43,387 nucleotides of DNA from the NCBI GenBank assembly GCA_963575715.1, contig CAUYTW010000033.1:1-43387 (forward strand), given 5' to 3'. The translations under genes were made by a program, and so were the position numbers. Of this stretch, positions 35,441 to 43,387 are shown piece by piece (positions within the stretch are counted from its first letter, which is position 1; every line of letters starts with the position of its first letter). This DNA is from Gammaproteobacteria bacterium (GTDB lineage Bacteria; Pseudomonadota; Gammaproteobacteria; CAIRSR01). The notes beneath the pieces are model-generated. The model had not been told where the DNA came from and ran no database searches. It saw nothing but the letters and a program-made list of their open reading frames with translations.

Positions 35441-37251
35441 GCAATGACACTCCCCCCTTGCGGCCTTTTTGTTGGCAGGCCTGGAAGATTCCTGTCTTAA
35501 TCCTCGTGTTACTTTATTTCGGCACGCTTGCTTGGACCTATCATCTAGTTAAAGAACACAATGTGTTGGGATTGATGGCCACTGGGAACACAACCAGGAT
35601 TGCCAGCGCGCGGCCTGTCGCGCTCAATGTTCTTCCTAGTGAGGAACGCGCGGCTGTAGTGAATATCGGTGGCACCTTAAAATCACCATCTGCGGGAATG
35701 TTGCCTTATGTCTCGGTAGGTTCAGGAGTGTTGGTTAGTCCAATCGGTTACGTGGTTACGGCTCAACATCTCATTCAAGATCTTGCTGAGATTCAGGTGC
35801 GAGTACAAACCAATCAAGGGCCAAAACAATATTCCGCTAAGATGGTCAAGGTAGTGCCTGAACATGATTTAGCATTACTAAAAATTGTGAGCCGAGATCG
35901 TTTTTCTTATTTAGCTTTGGAAAATGGATTGGTGCAGACTGGAGAAATCGTGCGTGCCTGGGGTGATCCAATGGGAACCGATGCAATGCGACATCTTGGC
36001 GCAGTGACCCAGCTCAACCTAAATAATTCGATGCAAATTCTCAATCGTCGCTTTACTCATTTGATGCAAACGGATGCCGTTGTGCATTGGTCACAGAGCG
36101 GCGGTCCATTAATCAATGGAAACGGTCGATTGGTTGGCATTAATCTCGCTGTTGAGGATCCTAATATCGGAATCGTGGGTTATGCGGTTCCAGCCCAAAT
36201 ATTGATGACCCATTTTCAAGAATTGATCAATTTCCCTAAGGAACCGCTCTCTACATCAGTAGGGCGACCTGCGGATCGTTGGTGGAAACGGGTCAAAAAT
36301 TTCATGCAAAAAAATTTAGGTCAGAATGCTATTCCCTTCACGATTGCTGCCCCAGTGCGCGATCTCGCTCATGAGCCGACAACGCGAATTTTAGGTTATC
36401 CCATTGCCAATTTTTTTGGGCTGTTGCTGTTGGGATTTATATCAGGAATTAGCGGTGGCATGATGACCATGGGGGGAGGGATCATTAAGGTCACGGGTTT
36501 AATGTGGCTTTTTGGTTATGGGCTGCTATTGGTGCGTCCGGTTGCGTATATCACCAACATTTTTATGTATGGTGCTGCCACTCTTCGTTATCGTCAGGAT
36601 GGATTGCTGCGTTTTGATCTTTGTCGACCTCTGATTCCCTGGGCCATGGGTGGCATGGTGTTTGGTTACTTTATTGGCAACGTACTTAGCACCACCATTA
36701 TTCAATGGTTACTGGGTGGCTTCGCCCTAATACTTGCCATCAAGATGTTGGTGGAGATATCTGAAAGCACGAGCCATCAAGAATTCGATGAGGATGACAT
36801 TTCGCCAGACTCACGATTTATGAGTCGCGTATGGCGTTATTTAGGTACACGCGATTTACCTTCGAACAAACCATCCCAAACAAGAATACATGGAGTGTTG
36901 GGACTGCCAATGGGACTAATCAGCGGGATTCTTGGCATCACCGGAGGCGTAGTGGAAGTACCGTTACAGCGTTATCTGGCGAAGGTGCCCCTGCGCAATG
37001 CCATCGCCAACAGCGCCACACTGGTATTTTTTGCCTCATTGGTTGGTTCGGTGGTGGCCTTGATCCATGGCACACAAAATGGTTCGTTTGAATGGCAGAC
37101 GCCGGTAATTATGGCTTTTATCTTGACTCCTGGTGCTTGGGTGGGCGGTAAGCTCGGAGCCTGGTTGACCGCAGTTGTACATTTAAATACTTTACGCTGG
37201 GTCTATGCGTTATTAATGTTCGTAATTGCAATCAGGATGTTTTTGTCATGA
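35437..37251 (+). CDS. mamO: MamO: trypsin-like domain fused to a TauE/SafE-type transporter domain
   Basis: 605 residues from the ATG overlapping the mamN stop. One N-terminal membrane helix leads to a trypsin-like domain (about 60-265). In Magnetospirillum this domain is a pseudoprotease with H116, D149 and T225, and H148 helps bind metal. Here H111 (TAQHLIQ), H143-D144 (PEHDLALL) and S221 (SQSGGPL) occupy those places, so the nucleophile position is serine, although the oxyanion-loop Gly-Asn is replaced by Ser-Gln. The C-terminal half (about 325-605) has about eight membrane helices with [12 protein letters not shown] and [13 protein letters not shown], typical of TauE/SafE. MamO promotes magnetite nucleation. 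Its stop overlaps the mamP start. Confidence 0.94.
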   Translation: MSNDTPPLRPFCWQAWKIPVLILVLLYFGTLAWTYHLVKEHNVLGLMATGNTTRIASARPVALNVLPSEERAAVVNIGGTLKSPSAGMLPYVSVGSGVLVSPIGYVVTAQHLIQDLAEIQVRVQTNQGPKQYSAKMVKVVPEHDLALLKIVSRDRFSYLALENGLVQTGEIVRAWGDPMGTDAMRHLGAVTQLNLNNSMQILNRRFTHLMQTDAVVHWSQSGGPLINGNGRLVGINLAVEDPNIGIVGYAVPAQILMTHFQELINFPKEPLSTSVGRPADRWWKRVKNFMQKNLGQNAIPFTIAAPVRDLAHEPTTRILGYPIANFFGLLLLGFISGISGGMMTMGGGIIKVTGLMWLFGYGLLLVRPVAYITNIFMYGAATLRYRQDGLLRFDLCRPLIPWAMGGMVFGYFIGNVLSTTIIQWLLGGFALILAIKMLVEISESTSHQEFDEDDISPDSRFMSRVWRYLGTRDLPSNKPSQTRIHGVLGLPMGLISGILGITGGVVEVPLQRYLAKVPLRNAIANSATLVFFASLVGSVVALIHGTQNGSFEWQTPVIMAFILTPGAWVGGKLGAWLTAVVHLNTLRWVYALLMFVIAIRMFLS

Positions 37252-38015
37252 AACCAAAATTATTTCCACTGCTGAAAAGCGTTGAACAAATTGGTTATGT
37301 CATTACATCAATTGGTTTCATCATATTCTGCGGAGTTATACTTGCCGCACTGTTTGGTCGCACGAGCTGGGAAAGTTCTCAACCAACCAAAACATTAAGT
37401 CAGGACCAGTTAGAACCACCAATAGCGGTTGGTCACGGGCCAAGAAAATTGCGTAATCCCCAGCTTAAGGCGTATGTGGGTCCTAATATTCGTTTATCGG
37501 AGGCTCATTGGCAGGGGCTTGAAGCATTACCATTGAGCACAGAATTGAAACAAAAATTGCGCTTACCTGATACGTTGAACGGATTATTGATCGATGAAGT
37601 CACGTTGAACGCGGCGGCGAGTGGTTTATTAGCAGGAGACGTGCTGGGAGCGGTCAACGGAATAGAAGTGAATAGTCTTGAAGCCTTAGTGCAGGTATCC
37701 AGGCTAGTACAAAATCAAACGAATGTAATGGTAACCGTCTACCGCAAGGGACAATGGCTTTCTTTCACGCTATCAGCGCCAGATAATCTAGGATTCGCTC
37801 AGGCGGAGACAGCGCCAATGATCCTCCCCGGAGAAATTATGCCACACCCCTATCGTGGACCTTGTACGGAATGTCATGCTATTGGTACTACAGGACATAT
37901 TGTGCCCGATCCAGATAATATTATTTTGCCACCTCCTCCAATTTCTGCCAAGGTAACCACGCCACCTCATAAAGATAGAGGACCGTGTCGTGCTTGCCAT
38001 CAAATTATCCAATAA
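37248..38015 (+). CDS. mamP: Magnetosome PDZ multihaem cytochrome MamP
   Basis: 255 residues: N-terminal membrane helix (about 15-35), a PDZ domain (about 95-180, [20 protein letters not shown]), and two magnetochrome domains with CTECH (206-210) and CRACH (247-251). MamP is an iron oxidase that sets the Fe(II)/Fe(III) ratio for magnetite growth; its acidic pocket comes from PDZ dimers. The haems face the magnetosome lumen and need c-type maturation. Start ATGA overlaps the mamO stop. Confidence 0.95.
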   Translation: MKPKLFPLLKSVEQIGYVITSIGFIIFCGVILAALFGRTSWESSQPTKTLSQDQLEPPIAVGHGPRKLRNPQLKAYVGPNIRLSEAHWQGLEALPLSTELKQKLRLPDTLNGLLIDEVTLNAAASGLLAGDVLGAVNGIEVNSLEALVQVSRLVQNQTNVMVTVYRKGQWLSFTLSAPDNLGFAQAETAPMILPGEIMPHPYRGPCTECHAIGTTGHIVPDPDNIILPPPPISAKVTTPPHKDRGPCRACHQIIQ

Positions 38016-38036
38016 ATGAGCCAGGACTAAAAATTT

Positions 38037-38699
38037 ATGAAAAATTATCAATTATCCGCCAACATTATTGATGAACTTCAACTAATTTCCTATGCAACGC
38101 TTGGAGTGCTCAAACGCGTTGCCGTGGGTTCAATTGAACTATTTAATTCCGTATTTGTCGTGGATGAAGAGTTACGGATGAATTTTTACCGGGATCGAGG
38201 CATTCATTACACCAAGCAAGGTCAATACGGGCAAGCGATTGCTTTTCTAAAGCAGGCGGCGCAAAAATATCCCACGGATGAATCTTTAGTTTTCCATTTA
38301 GGTTATAGCTACTTAAAAATGGATCGTATTATTGAAGGAATTGAATTATTAGCGCGAAGTGTAAAAGAGAAAACCGCTTCGACCCGTATTCGTTCGACTC
38401 TGGGAATGGCCTATATTCAGGCGAAGGAATATAAAAAAGCAGTGGAAATTCTGGAAGAAGCTATCCGTGAGGCCCCGGATAATTTTAACCTGCATTATCG
38501 CTTAGGATTAGCCCATGATCATCTTGTTGAATATGATGCAGCGATTGCCGCCTTCCAGGAAGCATTGCGTATTCGTCCAAATGAAACCAAAGTATATCAA
38601 TCCTTGGGTTTCATTCTGGATCAGCAAGGAAAACATGACGAAGCCGTGGTCTTTTTTAAAAAAACCTCTGAACTGACTGAATCATTAGTGGAAAATTAA
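38037..38699 (+). CDS. mamA: Magnetosome-associated TPR protein MamA
   Basis: 220 residues with about five tetratricopeptide repeats from residue 55 on (RDRGIHYTKQGQYGQAIAF, DESLVFHLGYSYLKM, IRSTLGMAYIQAKEYKKAV, FNLHYRLGLAHDHLVEYDAA, TKVYQSLGFILDQQGKHDEA). MamA forms a protein coat on the cytoplasmic face of magnetosomes and is needed for activating vesicles. It is separated from mamP by 21 bp and from mamQ by 6 bp, so all are probably co-transcribed. Confidence 0.94.
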   Translation: MKNYQLSANIIDELQLISYATLGVLKRVAVGSIELFNSVFVVDEELRMNFYRDRGIHYTKQGQYGQAIAFLKQAAQKYPTDESLVFHLGYSYLKMDRIIEGIELLARSVKEKTASTRIRSTLGMAYIQAKEYKKAVEILEEAIREAPDNFNLHYRLGLAHDHLVEYDAAIAAFQEALRIRPNETKVYQSLGFILDQQGKHDEAVVFFKKTSELTESLVEN

Positions 38700-38705
38700 G
38701 CCAAT

Positions 38706-39527
38706 ATGTCCGAAGATAAGATCGGGGATACCGACGATCTGGGAGAAATTCCCAACAGCGAGCGTTTGCGTCGCATGAAAGAGATCATGGGTCGGATCAA
38801 TAATAATGAAATTCCCGTCAAGGATCTAAAAATACCTCCTGTTAGGTCCAGACATTTCATTATTGTGGCTTCGATTGGTAGCGTGTTGCTTTTGGCATCG
38901 TCAACTTTGTATAAATATAATTGGTTTACCAATGCAGAGGAAGATGTCCTTTCTGCTAAGGGTGCAATCCAAAACGCTCTCCAACTTCGTTCCAATTTAT
39001 TCAGCAATCTCGTTAATCTCACGCTGAATCAAGCAGCCATGGAACAGGAGACGGTTCGTTATGTTGCGGAAATTCGATCCAAGCAGGGCAACCCGCCTGA
39101 GAAAGCACAACCAGTCGCTGCGAACACGGCGATGGAATTCAATGGTATGGGTGGAGCCGTTCCGGAAGCATTAGGACGATTGTTTGCTGTGGCGGAACAA
39201 TATCCTGATATCAAGACTTCCACCACCTATAAAGAACTTATGGATAAGTTAATGGAACTCGAAAAACGTATTCATCAACGTCGCGATGAATATAATGAAA
39301 GAGTGCGAATTTTTAATTCGACGACTAGTACCTTTCCCTGGCATTTCGTCGCTTATCTATGGGATTTTCATCGTTATCCATATTTTGAATCTGATCCCCA
39401 CCGCCCGGATACTGTTGAAATCAATCTTAGTGCGGATTCATTTCGTCGTTTGATTCCAACATTAAAAGGTGCAATTGAAGTCAAATCCGATAAAAATACG
39501 CCTATCTCCACTGAGGTTAAACCGTGA
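38706..39527 (+). CDS. mamQ: Magnetosome LemA-like protein MamQ
   Basis: 273 residues. A cytoplasmic N-terminus of about 50 residues, one membrane helix (HFIIVASIGSVLLLASSTLYK) and a LemA-type helical domain with the hallmark NLVNLTLNQAAMEQETV and LMELEKRIHQRRDEYNERVRIFN. MamQ is one of the few proteins essential for making magnetosome vesicles. The reading frame runs four bases into mamB (ATGA-type overlap by GTGA), and mamR, usual at this place in Magnetospirillum, is absent. Confidence 0.94.
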   Translation: MSEDKIGDTDDLGEIPNSERLRRMKEIMGRINNNEIPVKDLKIPPVRSRHFIIVASIGSVLLLASSTLYKYNWFTNAEEDVLSAKGAIQNALQLRSNLFSNLVNLTLNQAAMEQETVRYVAEIRSKQGNPPEKAQPVAANTAMEFNGMGGAVPEALGRLFAVAEQYPDIKTSTTYKELMDKLMELEKRIHQRRDEYNERVRIFNSTTSTFPWHFVAYLWDFHRYPYFESDPHRPDTVEINLSADSFRRLIPTLKGAIEVKSDKNTPISTEVKP

Positions 39528-40411
39528 AATATCCGCATTGCGCCCAATGCAGAAATCAAGTGGAATGGTATGTACTCGCTGGAAACACAGGTCTGGTTAT
39601 ATTTAAGGGTGCGTTGGGAGTAATGAGTGGAAGCGCGGCTTTAATCGCGGATACTTTCCATTCTTTTGCGGATGTATTAGCTACCATCGTTACTTTATTC
39701 AGCCTGAAGGTTTCAGCCCGTGCGCCAGATCATATCCATGCCTATGGTTATGGAAAAATTCAGCATATTTCTTCTGGAACTATTGGGTTGTTGCTTTTGG
39801 GTGGATCGATATTTATCCTGACTGGCTCCATGATTGATATCGTGCGTGGTACTTATGGAACTCCCAAGACTATGGCACTGTTGGGAGCTTTTTTTTCTAT
39901 TCTCGCCAATGAATTTATGTTTCGCTATGAAAGCTGTGTCGCTAAGGAGAATAATAGTCCGGCGATCATGGCAAATGCCTGGGATAATCGATCTGACGCC
40001 CTTTCTTCCACGGGCGTATTGATTGGACTCATTTTTGCGACTCTTTTAGGATATCCTATTGCCGATCCTGTGACAGCAGTTTTAATCGCCATCGTGATTA
40101 TTAAAATCGCGGTGACGCTTATCGTCGAGGCTATCCATAATTTAATGGATGCTACCCCTGATTTTGTAAAATCGTCTGATTTATTTGGGATTATTCGTAA
40201 ATTTCCTTCGGTAACCGGAATCAATTATTTACGCGCGCGCAGTCTCGGAGAAGATTTTTATATTGAGGCAGATGTTCGTGTTGATAAGAAATTAAAAGTA
40301 TATGAAGGTGATCTGATTGTGGCTACCTTGGAAGATCAGATTAAAAAAGAACTTGAACATGTAGGTAGTATTCAGATTTATCTATCACCAGAGGAGGAGC
40401 CAAGGCGGTGA
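39524..40411 (+). CDS. mamB: Magnetosome iron transporter and invagination factor MamB
   Basis: 295 residues, cation diffusion facilitator. The start is GTG at 39524, overlapping the mamQ stop. The N-terminal CAQC pair, the first metal motif D43-T-F-H-S-F-A-D50 and the second NAWDNRSDAL (about 145-155) are as in MamB. About six membrane helices and a C-terminal cytoplasmic domain (about 215-295) follow. MamB carries iron into the vesicle and also starts membrane invagination. Its stop overlaps the mamS start. Confidence 0.95.
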   Translation: MKYPHCAQCRNQVEWYVLAGNTGLVIFKGALGVMSGSAALIADTFHSFADVLATIVTLFSLKVSARAPDHIHAYGYGKIQHISSGTIGLLLLGGSIFILTGSMIDIVRGTYGTPKTMALLGAFFSILANEFMFRYESCVAKENNSPAIMANAWDNRSDALSSTGVLIGLIFATLLGYPIADPVTAVLIAIVIIKIAVTLIVEAIHNLMDATPDFVKSSDLFGIIRKFPSVTGINYLRARSLGEDFYIEADVRVDKKLKVYEGDLIVATLEDQIKKELEHVGSIQIYLSPEEEPRR

Positions 40412-40971
40412 AAAAAAAATTCTTACTTGATGGAATGTCGGTAGTGATTGGCGGCTTGCTATTTCTGATGGTGCTAATTGTAGTGGCGCTATTATTCCCA
40501 AATTGGTTTGTATCAGCACCATCAATCAATCAACAAGATGCTTCAATGCTATCGGTTAGCCCGATTGTCAACGACATTCCAGTGCGTATGATTCCAATAG
40601 CGACTGTGCAGCCCACGCCACGAGTGAATGGTAATGGAAAAGGTATCACATCATTACAAAAAACACCTCAGATAAATTTCCAAGGCATTGTCCAACAAAT
40701 TACGGAACAACCTCAAAGCGATGGGCAATTGCATGTCTGGATCAATTTACCTGACGGAACGGAGCGGCGGATCTCAGTTGCTCCAGGATGGTTTTTGCAA
40801 TATCTAGGATGCCCATTACAACATGACATCACTATTTCTGGTTCTGGTTTCATTTTTCAGCAAGAGATCGGCAACAACCTAGTCTACGCAAGAAAAATTG
40901 TAGTGAATGGTAAAACTTGCAATTTGCGCAATGATGAAGGCTTCGCTCTTTGGTCTAACAAGTTGCGGTAA
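40408..40971 (+). CDS. mamS: Magnetosome protein MamS
   Basis: 187 residues from a GTG overlapping the mamB stop. One N-terminal membrane helix (MSVVIGGLLFLMVLIVVALLF), a proline/threonine-rich linker, and a C-terminal domain (about 90-187) of beta type with WINLPDGTERRISVAPGW and CPLQHD. MamS is a membrane-anchored factor for crystal size and shape with a PDZ-like domain reported in homologues; I cannot confirm that fold by eye. Two cysteines are present, no CXXCH. Confidence 0.9.
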   Translation: MKKKFLLDGMSVVIGGLLFLMVLIVVALLFPNWFVSAPSINQQDASMLSVSPIVNDIPVRMIPIATVQPTPRVNGNGKGITSLQKTPQINFQGIVQQITEQPQSDGQLHVWINLPDGTERRISVAPGWFLQYLGCPLQHDITISGSGFIFQQEIGNNLVYARKIVVNGKTCNLRNDEGFALWSNKLR

Positions 40972-41060
40972 TCATCATCAAAAACCGTTGCAACCTGGAA
41001 AAACCGATGCCTGATTTGAGCTGAATCCATTGATTCTAATACCAAATGGTAGCGTTTTTT

Positions 41061-41106
41061 CACCTCGATCATTCGGAATCGAGGAGGTATCCACGCCGAG
41101 GATTTT
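41061..41106 (+). mobile_element. HEARO-like 3' end before mamT (diverged)
   Basis: A hairpin CCTCGAT (41063-41069) with ATCGAGG (41078-41084) is followed by AGGTATCCACGCCGAGGATT and ATGA. TCCACGCCGAGGA (41090-41102) is identical to the leader of mamM. GGGGGTATC in copy 1 compares with GGAGGTATCC here. GAGG is at Shine-Dalgarno distance from the mamT start. Confidence 0.4.
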
Positions 41107-41583
41107 ATGAATAGCGCGGAACGAATAAAGAATGGCGGGCGAGTGGCAGTGGTTATCCTGGTGATTTGTTTGATTGCCTGGGGACTGTGGCGAGAAAAAA
41201 TAGAGATAAATCCTACCCGCCAGATTCAAGGTGAAGTGTTGGGTTCGATGCCAAAGGCAATTCAGCCCCCACTGATCCAACCTCTGGCGGAAATAGCCAA
41301 CCCTACGCCATTACAGAAAACGCTAATTAAACGTATCCCTACTATTGGTCCGGATGCCAAAATGCCTCATTCCTTTTGGGGTCCATGCACTAAATGTCAT
41401 CTCATTCAGGGAGGTGCTCCTCCAGGGAGCCAACCAGCAACACCGGTGGCAAAAGTTTTCGAGCAGGTATCATCCATTCTCAAGGTGGGTCCGCCGATTT
41501 TACCTAATTCCATTCGACCCCATCCTGTTTCTGGACGTTGTATAAAATGCCATGATATTTTAGTTTATATAAAACCAAATTAA
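41107..41583 (+). CDS. mamT: Magnetosome dihaem cytochrome MamT
   Basis: 158 residues. One N-terminal membrane helix (VAVVILVICLIAWGLW) and two magnetochrome motifs, CTKCH (94-98, in HSFWGPCTKCH) and CIKCH (145-149, in HPVSGRCIKCH). Each is preceded by the Pro-His motif typical of magnetochrome domains. MamT acts in crystal maturation by electron transfer with MamE and MamP. It is the last recognised magnetosome gene here; mamU is not found. It is separated from mamS by 135 bp, in which a HEARO-like end lies. Confidence 0.94.
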   Translation: MNSAERIKNGGRVAVVILVICLIAWGLWREKIEINPTRQIQGEVLGSMPKAIQPPLIQPLAEIANPTPLQKTLIKRIPTIGPDAKMPHSFWGPCTKCHLIQGGAPPGSQPATPVAKVFEQVSSILKVGPPILPNSIRPHPVSGRCIKCHDILVYIKPN

Positions 41584-41624
41584 ATCACCTTAAGTGCTAA
41601 AGTAGCTGTGGCTCTAATTGAATC

Positions 41625-41860
41625 AAACTTGGTTTACCGTCCAAATCTGTGATAATCGTGCTACTGTGACGAAATAAAAGACTTATTCTGGGGAGCTTCC
41701 TCAACTCCAGGTACTGAAAGCGATAAATGCAGAAAACTTTGAATTTTAAATAGTAAAGCTCTCTGCTTTATCGTTGTTCGTTCAAAGACTGGAAACGATC
41801 GGTGCGTTCAGTGTAAAAAGCCTTTATAAAATTGGTTGATGAGTATCCACGAGTTTCGCC
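41625..41860 (+). mobile_element. Possible 5' half of a second HEARO-like element
   Basis: Two diverged copies of one sequence lie in tandem here: CTTGGTTTACC at 41629 and 42030, then GTGCTACTGTGACGAAATAA against GTGACTACGTTGTAACGAAG, CTTCCTCA in both, and CTGAAAGCG-x-GCAGA-x-AAC-x-TT in both. The second copy leads directly into the full element ending at 42360. The first continues to about 41860 without a recognisable 3' end. No ORF of convincing length lies in 41584-42179, and the stretch has palindromes (CGAGTTTCGCCCG and GAGTATCC/GGATACTC near 41850-41900) that suggest RNA structure. Confidence 0.4.
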
Positions 41861-42029
41861 CGGTTCACGGCTTGCCGGCTTTTAAAATCGGATACTCGCA
41901 TTCCCACAAGTGGTGATTAATACCCGTAATTCTTCGAGATTTCAGGGTTTTCTCGTCACTTATTTTATAAATAATCATTGAAGAAGCCATGTAAATCACC
42001 CCACGGCTAAAGAAGGCTTTATGGATAAG

Positions 42030-42360
42030 GCTTGGTTTACCAGCCTGAGCCACAAAACATCGTGACTACGTTGTAACGAAGTACAAAACTTACCTACGAA
42101 TACTTCCTCAGTTTGTAAGTTTGTAGCTCTGAAAGCGGCAGGTGCAGACAACCTTAGGGGTAGCATGAAACGGTTTGTCGCAAGGTTCGCAATAACTGAA
42201 GCTGCGTTGCAACATTGGCGAGGGGAGCCACACCGCAAGGTGTGCGTCACTTGGGCCGCGTAAGGATTGACAGCCGGGAAAGACCGGCAACTTCAACTGC
42301 AAAAAAACAGGAGGCGGCGCTTCCCATGGCTAAAGTCAGGGGTTTCCGCGCCGAATTTGG
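42030..42360 (+). mobile_element. HEARO / IscB omega-RNA-like element, copy 3
   Basis: The best preserved copy. The 5' part (42030-42180) repeats the upstream segment at 41629. Then come GCAAGGTTCGCAATAACT (42180-42197), the core GCTGCGTTGCAACATTGGCG (42201-42220), a hairpin CACACC-GCAA-GGTGTG (42229-42244), GCCGG-GAAAGA-CCGGC (42273-42288), and a terminal hairpin with GGCTAAAGTCAGGGGTTTCC. The element ends at ATGA (42361), the start of the next gene. Length is close to 330 bp, without any IscB or TnpB frame. Confidence 0.6.
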
Positions 42361-43137
42361 ATGACCGAACTTGTCCATCCCTTAGAGGATCAGCTGCAGG
42401 CGCGGATCGCGATTATGGAAAATTTATTGCGCCAGGTAGTGGAAATTAATGTTGGTGCAACGACTCGGATGCACGAATTAGATGGAAAATTGCAAAAAAT
42501 TGAAACCATCCTTCCGATGCTCTCCAATTTTATCGAGAGGGTCAAAGTTCCACCTGTTGATTCATCATCAGCTAAGAAAGACATCGCTGACATTAAGAAT
42601 CGACTGGATGAATTTCATCAAGAGCTACTTTCTATTCCGCAGCGAATTGAGACTCTGTTGGAAAAAGCAACAACTACATACGAACCAGACGCATCGACGC
42701 TGAATAAATTAGTGGACAGGATTGAATCACAGCAAAGCACAATTCTCCAAACACTTGAAAAACGAATTGATCCTCGTCTCATGATTTATCTAAAACCATT
42801 AATAGAAATGTTGGAAGAAGAAGGGCGACAAGCGGAAAAGTTGAAAGATGTTGCACTACAACAATTGCAGTATCTCCTCTCAGGAAAAGCACCAGGATCA
42901 AATGAAGAAATTTCCCGCGTGTTGCAGCAAGTAAATCAAGAAATTGGCAGGTGTACCGAAGCGTTTGCACGGACACAACAAGCATTGCAGATTGTGGTGA
43001 TACCCTTTCAAAACATTGGAAGGATTTTTCGTGATAATTTGGAAATTGTGGTGCAGGCGCATGACTTAATGGCACAGCTCTATGATGATCTACCACGATT
43101 CCTGGATGAAATAAAAAAGAAGACGAGATCTATTTAG
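42361..43137 (+). CDS. Coiled-coil protein of unknown function
   Basis: 258 residues, no membrane helix, no signal peptide. Almost entirely helical with heptad-like stretches (about 15-50, 70-135 with LDEFHQELLSIPQRIETLLEKA, 150-185 and 190-255). The N-terminal ARIAIMENLLRQVVEI segment and C-terminal LMAQLYDDLPRFLDEIKKK are the most amphipathic. I do not recognise a family. It is on the same strand as the magnetosome cluster but 778 bp after mamT and behind a HEARO-like element, so membership in the cluster is unproven. Its start codon is the ATGA that abuts that element. Confidence 0.65.
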   Translation: MTELVHPLEDQLQARIAIMENLLRQVVEINVGATTRMHELDGKLQKIETILPMLSNFIERVKVPPVDSSSAKKDIADIKNRLDEFHQELLSIPQRIETLLEKATTTYEPDASTLNKLVDRIESQQSTILQTLEKRIDPRLMIYLKPLIEMLEEEGRQAEKLKDVALQQLQYLLSGKAPGSNEEISRVLQQVNQEIGRCTEAFARTQQALQIVVIPFQNIGRIFRDNLEIVVQAHDLMAQLYDDLPRFLDEIKKKTRSI

Positions 43138-43387
43138 ATGCTGTGGAAAAATCTCTATCGAATAGTTTTGTCGTTGTAGCCCATGAATTTTTAGTTTTTA
43201 GATAAAAATAATTGTATCTGTGTATACTTGTTCATTGCGCAATCTATTGTTCTTTTAATAATCGTTGACTCCCCCCTTCTTAAAAAATGAACCGCGCAAT
43301 CTATTACTACCTCGACTCATAGGGACGAGGTTTGTACTAATCTGCGCGTTGGTTAGGGGACGCTCACTAAATAGCATAGCGAACGGA
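43138..43387. other. Non-coding end of window
   Basis: No gene is seen in 43138-43387. GCGCAATCTATT occurs twice (about 43238 and 43294), and CCTCG...CGAGG (43310-43330) is a small hairpin. Nothing further can be supported. Confidence 0.4.

Noticed and set aside
41865-42250. Small minus-strand frames in the HEARO-like region as remains of IscB or a transposase
   Set aside because: They lack any IscB start motif, RuvC or HNH residues and are probably chance frames in structured RNA.

Overview
This window carries a magnetosome gene cluster, so it comes from a magnetotactic bacterium. From 24.8 to 41.6 kb, all on the + strand, the order is mamD-like, mmsF/mamF-like 1, mamH, mamI, mamE, a mamJ-position gene, mamK, mmsF/mamF-like 2, mamL, mamM, mamN, mamO, mamP, mamA, mamQ, mamB, mamS, mamT. 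Gene content (actin MamK, Mms6/MamD-type and MmsF-type proteins, complete mamABST block) is that of proteobacterial magnetotactic bacteria. The mamF-like gene between mamK and mamL, and the absence of mamR and mamU in the window, suggest a Magnetococcia-like or gammaproteobacterial lineage rather than a typical Magnetospirillum; this placement is inference. No rRNA or tRNA gene was seen.

Layout. 1-3108 (-): secreted beta-propeller/InlB-like/FnIII protein, cut by the window start. 3188-13640 (-): two polyketide synthase genes, the larger with a fatty-acyl-AMP ligase loading domain, the smaller with a decayed acyltransferase and no carrier domain. 13862-14401 (-): DUF697-like membrane protein. 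14560-16293 (+): short DUF499-type ATPase. 16664-19015 (+): TPR-like protein. 19450-20562 (+): glycosyltransferase-like protein. 20744-21289 (+): exported hypothetical. 21354-22298 (-): ispH. 22515-23687 (-): pilU. 23.7-24.8 kb: non-coding stretch full of repeats. 24.8-41.6 kb: magnetosome cluster. 42361-43137 (+): coiled-coil protein. The PKS end looks G+C-richer than the magnetosome end, as if the two blocks have different histories.

How the magnetosome genes fit together. MamI, MamL, MamQ and MamB belong to the membrane invagination machinery; MamE, MamO and MamP (protease, repurposed protease, PDZ cytochrome) act in crystal nucleation and maturation; MamB and MamM are iron-type cation diffusion facilitators; MamN and MamH are transporters; MamE, MamP and MamT carry CXXCH magnetochrome motifs; MamK forms the filament and the gene beside it is a MamJ-like linker candidate; MamA is the TPR coat; MamD-like and two MmsF-like proteins control crystal size and shape. 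Most of mamM to mamS is translationally coupled or closely spaced.

The most striking non-coding structure is a family of structured elements resembling HEARO / IscB omega-RNA transposon ends with no IscB reading frame. Each recognisable 3' end stops exactly at an ATGA tetranucleotide, and in every case that ATGA is the start codon of a gene: the small PKS gene, the DUF697 gene, mamD, the 42361 gene and, by more diverged ends, mamM and mamT. A second family of about 140-170 bp palindromic MITE-like elements with 19-bp terminal repeats and TA edges lies between genes from 13.7 to 24.1 kb.
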